A stretch of 64,000 nucleotides of DNA from Acheta domesticus. Taxonomy: Eukaryota; Arthropoda; Insecta; Orthoptera; Gryllidae. Positions 24,080-35,504 of the stretch are shown here, in pieces; the stretch's first letter is position 1; the number at the start of each line of letters is the position of its first letter. The notes under the pieces are model-generated. The model was given only the letters and a program-made list of their open reading frames with translations. It was not told the origin of the DNA and ran no database searches. The position numbers were made by a program, and so were the translations under genes. The stretch is from NCBI GenBank assembly GCA_031308135.1, contig JAHLJT010008756.1, positions 107,400,415 to 107,464,414 of the forward strand, given 5' to 3'.

Positions 24080-24671
24080 GTGACGCCGTCATAGGATGAG
24101 GAAGAACACAGACACGGAGTTGACTGTACATATTTATTTACAAGTTTATTACACTATATACACTCCTAAGGAACACTCCTAAGGAACGCTGCTCTCCACA
24201 GCACTCCGACTTCTGAGACGAGCCGCCTCAGTATTTCCCAAGAGAACCCCAGCTCGCTACCCTAGCGACACCCTTGGTCTCTTGTCCCGTGGCGAAAAGC
24301 CACGCCTCGCAAGACACTGCTCGCGATCACCTCCGCACATCGCTACGGTCAAACTCGACTGCCCAGGAAGCTTATTCCCCCCGCCTCCCTTGCGAGGCAT
24401 CACGTGACCGACCTCCCACGCACAAAGCGTCATTTCCGCTCGAGATTTGGGCTGGCTGCAGATGGAGCCTGGCGTCCATCTGCGAACGATTTCTGTCGTC
24501 ACACATCACTAGTGCGAACGGACAGCCGCCTTCTCAGACACGCCCCCAGCGGAGAGACCCTCGAGAGACCCCAGGGGGTCCGTCCGGCCGAGCGCGGCAC
24601 GAGAGGACCAACCCCTCCCCCTTGCACGACTTGTGCGGTCGGTCGCACCCAGTGCTGTGACGCTACACTAT
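24076..24671 (-). mobile_element. solo LTR with 4-bp target duplication (Gypsy/Ty3-style)
   Basis: The LTR proper is 24080-24667 (588 bp), starting TGTAGCGTCACAG and ending GGCGTCACA on the minus strand, thus TG..CA bounded. CTAT flanks it on both sides (24076-24079 and 24668-24671). Near the minus-strand 3' end lie GTGTAATAAACTTG and AATAAATATG, polyadenylation-type signals. A 4-bp duplication fits Gypsy-type integrases; the internal region has been lost by LTR-LTR recombination. Related LTRs are at 22129 and 47556. Confidence 0.85.
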
Positions 24672-24870
24672 GTTCTTTCCGCAAATGCAAGCAATATGTT
24701 GACACATTTTTATTGCAATTGGATGCCTGCTACGGCAGCGCATGAAGCTGCCGTAACCAACAAACATTGATTTTTATATATTAGATTAATTTTCTGTTTA
24801 ATAATTTTTCTAGCTGAAGAACCACGCATTGCCGGGGTATTTACCTTAATTTTGTACTAAACAGAAAGAA
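24672..24870 (+). repeat. polypyrimidine-tract element, right part (tentative)
   Basis: Sequence resuming after the solo LTR. ATGCCTGCTACGGCAGCGC and GAAGCTGCCGTAACC make a small inverted repeat around 24723-24758. GCATTGCCGGGGTA near 24830 mirrors the left end at 23457. Boundary by inference. Confidence 0.35.
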
Positions 24871-25129
24871 AAATTCCATCTATTCCCGCCCTGTGGCAGA
24901 ACCTACTGCTTTCTATTCTATTGTATATTCCCTCCGCGCTATCATGCCTCTCTGCCTTGCTCCAATCGGGAAAAAACCGGGTCGCCACCAGATGTCACTT
25001 CGGGCGTTGTTGGTCTGCCCCATAAACAAGCATTAACGTATCCGTACAAAATTAAAGAAATGTTAATATGGTCTACATATATATATCATCATCGATATAT
25101 ATCATCGCGATCATTTGCGTTACGAACCC

Positions 25130-25480
25130 GACTACTGCAGGATTAAGAACATCGTCTGCTGGGGCGTGAGAGTCGCGGAGGCGAGTGCGAGGCAGGAGGC
25201 GCGGCAGAGCACACACGCGGGTGGGAGCGGGCCGGAGTGGGCGGGGAGGGGCGGGCCGGAGGCAAACAGAGGCGTGCGATCGCGCCAGCTGCCGTCCAAC
25301 TCTGGATCTTCGGCCACCGCGCCGCGAGCGCCTCTTCGCGAAGGGGCGCGAAATGGTGGGCGCGACGCGACGCGATGTCGCCGGCGACGGAGATGACGAC
25401 GCCGGCCGCCGCACGGGGGCGGGACGGCGCCCAGGATGAATCACCACCAGGAAGGTGTCACTGATGCCTAGGTGAGTTGC
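25130..25480. other. CpG-rich block, possible promoter or 5' exon
   Basis: About 330 bp with dense CpG and GC content, ending in GATGCCTAG|GTGAGT at 25463-25477, where CTAG|GTGAGT resembles a splice donor. Open frames occur on both strands, as expected for GC-rich DNA, and none carries a recognised domain. A non-coding first exon is one reading; a GC-rich repeat is another. Confidence 0.3.
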
Positions 25481-25489
25481 CACTTGGAC

Positions 25490-25686
25490 AATTCACTCAT
25501 TTGAGAGCGTAGGCTTCCGCGGCGGGAGTCAGTAAATACTTGGCTGTCTCGGAGACGCTGCGTTCTAGGTACAGGTGTCAACGTTTCGCAAGTGGCGGCC
25601 GAAACGTTGCCTGTGCCTACTACGTAAACCTGTGCCTAGTACCCGGTGTCTCCCAGACTGCCAAGCAGTTACTAATTCACTCATTT
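25490..25686. repeat. foldback (hairpin) element flanked by 13-bp direct repeats
   Basis: Imperfect inverted repeat: arm 25531-25589 pairs with 25600-25672. Examples are GGTACAGGTGTCAACGTTTCG with CGAAACGTTGCCTGTGCC, and AGTAAATACTTGGC with GCCAAGCAGTTACT. The direct repeat AATTCACTCATTT is present at 25490-25502 and 25674-25686. Confidence 0.7.
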
Positions 25687-25774
25687 CCGTTTTAACGTTC
25701 AGCGAGATATTTGATTGATTATATTGACTGTTTTCTTACGAGCCAAACATTAGTCCTGTAACTGTAGTTTTAAA

Positions 25775-26095
25775 CCACGGCATGGGGTGATGTTTTGCCT
25801 CGCTGGCACGTGAGATCTGGTGCAGACTTGCACATCGGGTTGAGGGTTTCCCCATTCAAGTATCTCCACACAATCAGGCACTGACAATGAGGCAGGGACA
25901 AATTCCGAGCTTTCCACTGGTCTCTACAAATATGTGGCTATGTAGTGCATATAAGTTTGTGAATGTGTGTAAGGGGAGAGAAGAGGACATGCATCAGGCA
26001 GAAAATATCACGCGTGTTCTGTGGCACATTTGTTAAGGAACTCTTCGGCATTCCCCTGGTATTAGAGTTTTTGCATGACGTGAATTTGAAAGGCA
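25775..26095 (-). mobile_element. tRNA-derived SINE1, copy 7 (diverged)
   Basis: GAGATCTGGTGCAGACTTGC, TTTCCCCATTCAAGTATCTC, GTAGTGCATATAAG, GTGTGTAAGGGGAGAGAAG and GTTAAGGAACTCTTCGGCAT follow the SINE1 order on the minus strand. The head is missing. Confidence 0.6.
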
Positions 26096-26359
26096 TAACA
26101 CGACAATTCTGGAGAGAATTGTTCTGCGCATGCGCCGGCATTCAATGATGAGCTTTCAATTGACGGGCCCCGTCATTCTCCATGTTTTGTCGTCTACGAC
26201 AAATGTGTTCGTAGCTTACACTTTACATAGTTTTTCGCCGCCAACACTAAACACGAATTCGACACTAATACTCAATAATAATGGAAATAATGAAATTCAC
26301 AATATCCTTACTACAAATATAATGTCGCAGGAACTTCATAGTTAATTTTTACTCAAGTT

Positions 26360-26620
26360 ACTTCATATACGTCAGGAATAAGCCCCGGATTCGGACCACG
26401 GGTTCGAGTCGGGCAAGATTATAGTGTGAATTTTACTCGCAATGTCCCAGTATATGCTGCTGTGTGACGACGAGAAAGCTCACTTCTGAGGTTGGAAAGA
26501 CAAGAATACGGCGTAGGGATGTCTATACGCTAACCACACGTACCCCTTAACCCATAGCAAGGCCTGTACTTTGCTGATCGGCCCAGGCTTGGTCAGAAGC
26601 TACTTCACTATAGTATATGC
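26360..26620 (+). mobile_element. possible 5'-truncated tRNA-like SINE
   Basis: ACGGGTTCGAGTCGGGCAAG (26399-26418) resembles a Box B, followed by a non-tRNA body. No Box A at the proper distance was seen and no second copy is in the window. Confidence 0.25.
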
Positions 26621-29376
26621 ACACAGTATTACGGTGTTTCGTTACATATTTAATATACTACATACATACAAATCCTACTCATATTTGTATAGGACGACAG
26701 AGATGCATTGCAAGTGAAGTGCACAGTCGGATCTTCCGACAGGACCTTCCTTTTGAATCAATTTAATGGTTGTTATATTAATTTATTGTTACAAGTTTTA
26801 TTAAGTTTATTCTTCAAACTTAAATAACTTTTAAATTGATATTATTTTACCGGTAAAGTATATTTTAGTCACATAGTTTAATTAAATAGGTTAATAAGGC
26901 TAAGGAGAAGAATGTTATAAAGTACTCTAATTTATATGCGTATGTATTTTCAGTATACCATTCTCTTATCTTTAACTGTATAAATTTACCTATGTGTCTA
27001 AATCTTCAACAAGTATGAAAACATTAGATAGCATGCCATTATATTCAATATAAAATACATTTGAAACTAAGAACTACGCTTATTTGGAAAGCATACTGTA
27101 ATAAATTTTTAGCGTAATTGAGTGAACACTTACCAATCTCCATCGACAGAAAAGGGAATTCATTCCTTAAAGGTGTTCTCCTTACCTGTAAAAAGAAAAA
27201 TATTGTAATTAAAAAACGAATGAAGGACGTTTACTAACATATTTTAATGTAATTGTTAGATATAAGTGATTAAAAGTTAGGAAAACATTTGTGTGAAAAT
27301 CAATTATTAATCTTTACATTGGCTAACTCAAGGTTCAATTCCCATTCTTATATTACTTCGCAATAAGAAGTGGATGTTCTTGAGGATGTTCATGCCACCC
27401 CCCTCCCAAAAAAGTGAATCACGAGAAAAGAGAACTTATTAATCTTACACATCATGCATTTGTTTAATTTGTGCTTTCTCGTCGTTTTCAGGAAAAAACA
27501 ATTTCGTTCGCGTAAAAAAAAGGTTAAATTTTTCTGCAATGTGTCACTCGGCATCTCTCGCTTCCCCGGTTCAGTCATTTTCTTGCAATGAGAGAAGGAG
27601 AGGGAGTGGGAGTGACGGGTTACCTAGGGCATTTGTTACGTTTCCTACGAATTTATAAAGGTATTATTATAGTTAAATAGATTATAAGAATTAGCTGAAG
27701 CCAAGAACTTCGATCTTTTCGTCGGATTTCGTAGGCCTATTACTGTTTTGTTTGCTACGTATATTTAAGAAGTTTTTCTGTTCCTTAGCACAATTGTATC
27801 TTTTATAATCAATGTAAAAGGTGTCTTAGACACGGATTTAAATCACATTGCTTGCAAATTGGCTATACACTACGTCCCCTATCTCTCAAGTAATATTCTG
27901 AAGATACAAATCTTGATTTTTCGAACTTATATACAGGCCCTCCTAATTCGCAAAATACATGCCGCTACTGCGCACGTTCAGCAAACTACGAACAAGACAA
28001 ACAATAATATTTCATTAACTCGAAAATATATAATTTTTACAATTCAAATCACTGAGAACATGAAAAGACCCTCACAGTCATCGCCTTGCACGAAATAGAG
28101 AATGTTTTCACTTTCGTTGAAGTTCTTGACACCGGCAATTAATGTTTTGATATATAAATAGGAAATTTATTTATTTATTTTTTATGTTTTAGAATCATTT
28201 TTGTTAAACTCTTTCTCTTACAAATTTTAATAATTGAGAATTATGGTTTTGTCCTCTGTCCATAAAAATCTTAAATGTTTATTTTAAGGCTGCTTTTAAA
28301 CATTATGCTCATTATCAAACTCATTTCCCAATAGTTTTTCAAGGGTTAGTTATTAGAAAAAACCTCGGCACAGATTATTGCGGACTACCCTCAAGTCTTC
28401 GTCACATCTCTAGGACTTTCGAATTAAGAAGCAAAAGGATGGAACAAAGAAAAGTTTATAAAAACAAATTATGGACAATATATTTTCTTTCTAATTAATT
28501 TTGGTTAGTTTTTGAGAAGGAAAATTGTTGATTTGGGATGAAGTAATCAGTTTAATCCTAACTAAATTTGCAAATTAAGTAAAAGAAGAATGGAGAATTA
28601 ATAATTATCCCAAATTAAGAATGGACTCACGCTTCACACAAAAGGAATTTCTGTGAATAGGGCCACAGTTTGAGCATGAGTCGACGGGTGAACAGGAAGG
28701 TGTGTCTCATTGAAAAAATCTGGTTAAATCCATCGTAATTCTCGTGGTATTACGTAGTGTTGCAGTTTCATGTAAATTTGGCGTAGAGACGCATACAAAT
28801 TATAGGCTCGAAATCCGATTCAGGCCTACTGCTATTTTGGAGTTGTAAGCCTGTGCAACGCCCTCTTGAGCTCGGGAGATACTCGGCTTACAGTTGGGGC
28901 CAGCGAATCGCTGCAGGTAATCCTGGAATGATGTTGAGGTGGAAGTATAGGATTGAATGAGCTTTCAGACGTTGTGACGAATCAGTTCATAGAACATCTC
29001 GCGTCTATCAAGTTCGTGCAGAAAAATGAAGAATCACGAGAATGATATAGTATCAAAGTTCTGAGACCTGATTTTTAACTGACTTCAAAACAAAGATAAG
29101 TTCTCGATTAGATCGGTAGGAGTTTTGAATATAAATTCAGGTACATTAATTTCGTATTACTTCTACCAATAATGCATACGTACAATTACTTATTTCTTAC
29201 CAGTGTCTTAAACAACTATTACGCCTTTATTAAAGTCTGTTAACCTTATCTTTCCCACTAGATTCTTACGGTATCACAGTCATTTATACTACTTTATGGC
29301 GGAGTGTAGTTGGGAGAAGCGACTGTGCGTTTCTGGCGTGACACTTAAAGGAGAGTGGTGAGAAGGTGAACATTTA
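26621..29376. other. unassigned AT-rich sequence
   Basis: No domain, RNA gene or repeat family recognised. The open frames at 27859-28098 and 27390-27578 have no recognisable motif. Confidence 0.5.
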
Positions 29377-30362
29377 TTTTACCATTAAGTGGGCGCGCGG
29401 CATACTGAGTACGCCACGCTACATTTCTGAGCTTTTCTTTCCTAGAATTTCGAAAAGTCGAAAATGCTCGTACCTAATACCCTACCGTCAGCTCTTGCTC
29501 TGTCGATTGCGAGTCAGTACGTATTTTTCTTTGTGTCACGTAAGCTGACACTTTTTCTTTGCTTTGCTTTGCTTTGCTAAACTCTTTTGCTTTGCTCCTG
29601 CATCTTGGCGTACTCAGCACGCCGCGTCCCTAGTTATGTAAGTAATTTTAATTTTTTCAGTTTTACCAATTTACGCGTTACTAGTTGTGATCTTCTATAT
29701 ACAAAGTTTGGGATGGAATGACATTTGGAATTTGTCCAAACATCGTGTAACATTTTGTAATTTCACCTGGGTCTCATGAAAAACCGAATGAAGCAGATAT
29801 ATTTCGAGTTCAAGATCTGAGGGAGAATAGATCGACGACCACTCGTCAGATAGTGAATCGGAAAATACAAAAATGTCCGATCACAACAGTAAATCTGAAG
29901 ACATTCGCATCACTATACAGTAGTGATGATGAGTTTTCACTGATACAGTAATGAGCGATGAGTTTTCTGAAAATAGAAGAGAATACTTTTCTAAAATCAT
30001 TTTCAAACACAGTAGGTCGTGCGTCAAGAAACAATTACAAGAAATTAAAAAATAGGAAATTGCACTCTTGAAAAGTGAATTTTCTAGAACACCCCCAAAA
30101 AAACATCTTGAAGAAAAGTTTTCTCTCCGGAAAAACTGAAGTGTTTGCCTTTTTGAATGAAAGTACATAGTCTTAAAACACTTATTTATTCCTTTACTTG
30201 TTCCATTACATCACACAACCCAAAACTGCAGGGGTAATTCCCTGATGTCTAGCATTCACATTCAAGCCCCAATCTCCTCAGTGCGTCCCTTGGCACTGTG
30301 ATGACACCCACGCGCTTCGCTGCGCGACTCCGCACCGCCTCTGGTGCTGCATCCGCGTGTGA

Positions 30363-30866
30363 CTATCTCCCGGGCTGCAGGCTCCCCGGCTGCAGGCTCC
30401 GTTGCCGCAGGCTCCCTGGCTGCGGGCTTCCTGGCTGCAGGCTCCCTGGCTGCAGGCTCTCTGGCTGCAGGCTCCCCTGGCTGCAGGCTCCCCTGGCTGC
30501 AGGCTCCCTCTGGCTGCAGGCTCCCCTGGCTGCAGGCTCCCTCTGGCTGCAGGCTCCTCTGGCTGCAGGCTCCCTCTGGCTGCAGGCTCCCTCTGGCTGC
30601 AGGCTCCCTCTGGCTGCAGGCTCCCTCTGGCTGCAGGCTCCCTCTGGCTGCAGGCTCCCCTGGCTGCAGGCTCCCTCTGGCTGCAGGCTCCCTCTGGCTG
30701 CAGGCTCCCTCTGGCTGCAGGCTCCCTCTGGCTGCAGGCTCCCTCTGGCTGCAGGCTCCCTCTGGCTGCAGGCTCCCTCTGGCTGCAGGCTCCCTCTGGC
30801 TGCAGGCTCCCTCTGGCTGCAGGCTCCCTCTGGCTGCAGGCTCCCTCTAGCTGCAGGCTCTCTCAC
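30363..30866 (+). repeat. 17-bp GC-rich minisatellite
   Basis: About 30 tandem copies of GGCTGCAGGCTCCCTCT, with 15-16 bp variants at the left end (GGCTGCAGGCTCCCCT). Because 17 is not a multiple of three, the array is open in several frames and yields repetitive peptides (LAAGSLWLQAPSGCR-type) on one strand and an REPAARGSLQPEGACSQ-type on the other. These are artefacts of repetition. Confidence 0.95.
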
Positions 30867-30884
30867 TGCTGGGCTCTCGTACCT

Positions 30885-31045
30885 CCGGACTGACTGGCCG
30901 CCACTTGCCCCCGCTTATATAGGGGCGGTGTGGTCCGGATTAGCCTCGCTCTGAGGCTTGCTCGCTCGCCGGCTAGCTTTCCGCGCGAACGGCCCCGAGG
31001 CGCGCTGCATACTGCCGCGCGCGCGCGCCAGCTTCGAATGCTGTC
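30885..31045. promoter_or_regulatory. CpG-rich block with TATA motif (putative promoter)
   Basis: CCGCTTATATAGGGGCGGTG at 30910-30929 combines a TATATA box with a GGGGCGG motif, and is followed by CpG-dense DNA including a (CG)n run at 31015-31028. It lies directly downstream of the minisatellite. No coding exon is recognised downstream, so the assignment is speculative. Confidence 0.3.
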
Positions 31046-31146
31046 CACAGCAAAAACAAAAGAGGCTAATAACATGAAAGATGAACTCTCTGTACTCATC
31101 ACTTTCATAGATATTTCGGATGATTTGATTGATTTTTGGATGATGG

Positions 31147-31337
31147 TTTGATTGATTGGTGATTCCTGGAACGGCAACAGTTAAGGTCGTTATTCCCGTA
31201 AGTGTAGTACATGAAATTGCTGAGGATATTGCGGTGATATTCCCCAGTTCGATGGTGAGATCCGGCGCCGACCTACCATCGGTTATCGGATTTTCCCCAA
31301 CCAGGCATCTCCCACCTGCGGGCACAGCGTATACCTA
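31147..31337 (-). mobile_element. tRNA-derived SINE1, copy 8 (tail half)
   Basis: GATTGATTGGTGATTCCTGG tail, CCCGTAAGTGTAGTACATG, GAGATCCGGCGCCGACCTAC, CATCGGTTATCGG and TTCCCCAACCAGGCATCTCC. Truncated before the central body and head. Confidence 0.75.
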
Positions 31338-31839
31338 ATAATGCCTCTAAATAAAATAGTTTCGTACACCAGTAAGCACATCATGCAAAATAGACATTCT
31401 GGAATCTTGTAAATTTATCAATTATTTTTGCCTACTTTTTTGTTTATTTTGTTAAAATGACTTTTGTGTTATGTAAAATTTTTCGAAAAATATATTTTAG
31501 TGTAGTAAACATGTTATTTAAAGTATTTAGTAACATTTTAGTTGCTCTACATCAAGCAAAAGAGATGTTGTACTCAGTACGCCGCGCGCCCTTTTACGAG
31601 ACTCCTGTATGCGCGCCTACTTAAGAGTTAAAAAGTCATAAAACTTGAAGGTGCTGACATGCTGAAGTCGACACGAGGTGAAAAACATAGACTCCAGAAA
31701 CAGAGGGAGACTTTATGGAAAAGCGAGCCAAAGGAACAGGAAAAATGGTTATGCAGGAAAAATGGCAGACAATGCAGTTAGATGGGGAGGAAAGGGGTCG
31801 ATGAGAGAATGACAATAGAAGGCATGGAGGAGGCGGGAA

Positions 31840-32034
31840 ACGATGGACCGGCGAGAAGCGGCGAGGGGACGGTGATGGAGCGTAGTGGGAGCGGATAAGA
31901 TGTGCGAAGGAGCAACGGGGAACAGCGAGGGGAGGGGGCTAAGAAACGATATTTTGATTGAGTTATTAGAGAGATTGAGTTATTGAGTTATTAGAGTTAT
32001 TAGAGATTGAGTTATTGAGAAATTAGTAATTGCG
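31840..32034. repeat. GCGAGGGA-type purine repeats and GAGTTATT repeats
   Basis: Irregular purine-rich decamers (GGCGAGGGGACGG, GGGAACAGCGAGGGG) precede a short array of GAGTTATTAGAGATT at 31960-32025. Similar purine decamers are at 35640-35890; both arrays adjoin SINE1 copies. Confidence 0.5.
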
Positions 32035-32392
32035 ACGCGTCAAAGGATAAGACCATTAGTCCCGTAAGTGTAGTGCATGTTTTCTCCCTCTGGAGGAGAC
32101 TGTGGTCTTCCTCCAATAGATGGTGATATCCGTCGCCGAGATACCTGTCGACTAACGGGGTTCCCCCCATCAGGTATCTCCCATTAACAGAGCATCGCCC
32201 CGGCCGTGTGTGTAAGGGGAGAGAATAGGACAAGGAAGGGGAAGGAAATATCCCGCACGGTCCGTGGCCGTTTGTTAGAGTTTGGCTCCGAAATTCGCCT
32301 AGTATTGATTGAAGAAACCACGGAAAACTACCGATCAGAGCAGGCGGCCGCTAGAATTCTCTTCCAGAAACAGAACTCGACCTGTAGTGCGT
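32035..32392 (-). mobile_element. tRNA-derived SINE1, copy 9 (head missing)
   Basis: CCCGTAAGTGTAGTGCATG, GATATCCGTCGCCGAGATAC, GTCGACTAACGGGGTTCC, AGGTATCTCCC, GGACAAGGAAGGGGAAGGAA, ACCGATCAGAGCAGGCGGCC and GCTAGAATTCTCTTCCAG appear in SINE1 order. Confidence 0.75.
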
Positions 32393-33569
32393 CCAAGCAT
32401 TTGATTGCAGTACAGAGCTTATGGAGAACAGTGTTGCCACTTCTCAGCAGCGCTTACACCCCACACTCGCCGTGCTTGATACTCGGATTGACAAGGAATT
32501 TTGCCAGCTTGTTCAGCACCTTTTAAAATCCATAAATATTGATTTTTGAAGAAAGAAGCATCGCAAGTAGTGGTTTTGCGACATTTAGAATTCAGACCTT
32601 TCATGACCTGCTGCCTGTCGAAGTGCAGAAATCGCCGCGCCCCGCCGATCTGTCAGGCTCTGAGTTGCGTGGGAGGGCATGTAGTGTGTTAAAAACGAGT
32701 GTTTACATGACAGGTTCGGAAAGCCAAGAAGGTCGAACACATACGTGGAATAATCCAGATAGAATTATTGCAAAGATGTGTGTCTCTGAAAATGTTATCT
32801 CGATATGGGACAAATAAATAAATACATTTCACTTTTGCTTAGAAACAAAATTTTCACAATAATGGGTTCTAATAACAAAGTTTCAAAACAATGACATCAA
32901 GTGCACCGTATGTAAGTTTATTTTTCACGTTTCTTAAAAATAGCATTGGTTTATGACAGGTAAAATTATTAAGAATGCGTATTACTGTGCCGTTGAAACC
33001 AAAAACAGACCAACGGATATGATCTTTGCCATCAGTCGTGAAAGAACGAACGCGCTATAAAATCTGACATCGTTTGATAAACGTTTTTGTCACTGCCGAT
33101 GCAATTTTGCTCGTTGGTGGAAGCGCGGAGGTCATGAAAGGTCTTGATGCAAAACGTCTCTAATACACTATTTCTAATACTCCCTAACACTTCAAAATTT
33201 TAATAGTATGTGAGTTTTGCTTGGTGTTCTACCAGCGGGCGAAATGTTGAGAATGTTTTCTGCACTCTCTTCCATTACTGGATGTCCCACGAAAGGGGAG
33301 CTGTCTTCCCACGGACGACTCAGGGTTTCGCCAGTCTGTGAGTGTGAAGGTCACAGAGCACGAAGTTATTTTTTCTACTTTTTTATTCATAAGCAAGATG
33401 GGATTTCGGCAGGGGGTCTCACCCTTTCTTCAGTTACGAATCACTTACAAGCCTGGAGCAAATTAGCATACCACTTGAACGAAAATAATTTCAAAACATG
33501 TTAAATACACGGCTTAATATTAGAAATTAAAAGATTTTTGATAAAAATGATATATTATTATTATTATTA

Positions 33570-33610
<41 letters not shown>

Positions 33611-34800
33611 TAAAAAACAGACCTTTAAATGAGAGTTAAAACTGAAATATCAATAGCAAAACATGTCCAAACCCAGTTGGAACAGATTGTTTATTCATCA
33701 CATACTAACGAGGCGTGAATTGTTTTGCACGAGTGACATCGATATCAAGGTCAATATTGCAAATTTCAGTTTCAAGTCATTTTATACGTCCAATTTATCC
33801 ACTTTTTATGTGAAATAAAGGGAAATGCCCATTCACAAAGGTGAGATGACATGGATGGAATCAGATACTGCAAGGTTTTGTGCAGACAATGCATAATATT
33901 CTTTTCGAACACTCAGCTAATAATTCGTCTCATATTTGCATTTGAAAGCACATTTTACGACAGCTACAGGTTGAATGTCTTTGGCATTAATGTTATTAAC
34001 TGTAAAATTTATAATTAATTTTTAGATATGTTTATATGTATTTCACTGTTTTTAATGAGTGAAATTCAAAAATAAATACTCTATTTTTCCTTTCACATCG
34101 CTTGTTGAGTATCGCTGAGAAGCATTCAAGATCACTGAAAGACATGAGATGCTCGTTCGGAGCGCACGAAATATTGTTTTTATTACCGTCTAACTCAAGA
34201 ACCATGATTCATACAGAAATTCGGTTGGTCTCATATCAAATTTGGACTTCTGTTGTCATTTCATCCGCTGGGTGTTTGTTCATTTTTGCAATAATAAAAA
34301 AGTTTCTCTCATAGTGAAAATTTAAGGACGTCAAAATGTAGAAGTAAGCATTTGGCTATCACTTATAATTAATTTCATGGAAATTAAACCATCAAACTAA
34401 ATTACAAAATAACCACCACATTTATAAGGGTTCTGGAAATAACTGGTAAAAAATTCAATTGTCTAAGATCAACACAACTGAAGCTATCGTTGAATGAACT
34501 TGTTAAGTATTTGCGCGTGAAACAGGATGGACGAGCCGAATAACCCCGAGCCTCCTGAATCGGCAACACAGCTTGCGGTAGAAAGAGAGAGAGTTATTGG
34601 TATTTGGCAATTGTATTGGATAGAAAGAGAGGACAATACTCCCTAAGGCGTTGTTAGCACATTTTTGGTCGGCGCGGACAAGTTCCTGCAACTTCCGCCC
34701 ACCTGGGCACTCTTTGTGGTGCTTCCCGCTAAATTATGGGAGTTCCATGCTACACCAGGGTGTCATGGGGGCGCCAACTCCAAAGTTCGCGCGTCCCACT
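32393..34800. other. unassigned, with an (ATT)n microsatellite
   Basis: No gene recognised. (ATT)n occupies about 33552-33610. AGACCTTTCATGACCT at 32596-32611 recurs inverted near 33128-33143, which may mark the ends of a small TIR element. Confidence 0.45.
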
Positions 34801-34802
34801 TA

Positions 34803-34838
34803 AAAAAAATCAATCAATCAATCAATCAACAATCAATT
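34803..34838. repeat. (AATC)n microsatellite
   Basis: ATCAATCAATCAATCAATCA and a following imperfect run. The same tetranucleotide forms SINE1 tails, but no SINE1 body precedes it here. Confidence 0.8.
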
Positions 34839-34869
34839 AATGATTGAATTAAGACGTTAATTGATCATT

Positions 34870-35200
34870 GTTTCCCCGCGCCTCGATGCGTGTGGCGGTT
34901 CTCCCGCCGCCCGGCCAGTTGCAACCAGCTACCCTCGGCGCCGACACCGATGACGTCACCGCCGCTACCACCACCATCACGCCGTCGCCGCCCGTATCTC
35001 CCCCCGCCTACGTCCGCCCCTCCGCCTGCTAGCCGGCTGCCCGCCCCCCCCTGCGCCCTGCCCGGGGTCTGAACCCGGGGCGAGGCCAGAGCCTGGTGGA
35101 CAGCGGGAGAGATGGCAAGGGGAGGGCTGGTGGAGTGTGGGCCAAGCGGAAGGGGCTATGGTGGACCATGAGCGTGAAGCATCCACGGTGGTGAAAGGCA
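34870..35200. other. GC-rich block
   Basis: High CpG from about 34875 to 35090 with open frames on both strands and no recognised domain. Proline- and arginine-rich translations are what GC-rich DNA gives by chance. Confidence 0.35.
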
Positions 35201-35504
35201 TTTTCTTGATATCTGCATTTGAGACCCTCTACTAGACAGCTGTGTAATTTGGAGGAGCTGTGGTGTTGTGAGAGTGGTCCGGGTTGGAAAATCCAGCCAT
35301 GTGTGCCTCGTAACCTTTCAATACTTTCTGCAATGTTACATTAATTTGGTTTTTCTTGCTGTGTTAGTCAGGTAGCATCGCTTGGTCAGTGTGTGCCTTT
35401 AATTTTGTATTTTCGCAACAGTGCAAGAGTTTTGTGAAATTGTTAAAGTTTTTTTTGTATTCTTTGACAGGCGTCGTACTGCAATCAAATGTTTGGATGC
35501 ACAA

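Larger units (their letters stand above)
29378..31631. mobile_element. probable piggyBac-like TTAA element, about 2.2 kb, degenerate
   Basis: Left end (about 29380-29420) reads TTAAGTGGGCGCGCGG then GGCATACTGAGTACGCC. The right end, on the minus strand, reads TTAACTCTTAAGTAGGCGCGC (31631 inward) and further in GGGCGCGCGGCGTACTGAGTAC, so the termini are inverted. TTAA is intact on the right (31628-31631) and mutated on the left. A third copy of the palindrome, GGCGTACTCAGCACGCC, lies at 29614-29630. Acidic, lysine-rich broken frames at 29790-30170 could be a transposase N-terminus but carry no motif I can name. The minisatellite, a CpG block and SINE1 copy 8 lie inside. Confidence 0.45.

Noticed and set aside
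24257..24745. Overlapping open frames of 80-128 codons
   Set aside because: Mostly within the GC-rich solo LTR, without any protein motif.
30298..30954. Long overlapping open frames on both strands with repetitive Leu/Ala/Gly/Ser peptides
   Set aside because: They are produced by the 17-bp minisatellite; several frames are open simultaneously on both strands.
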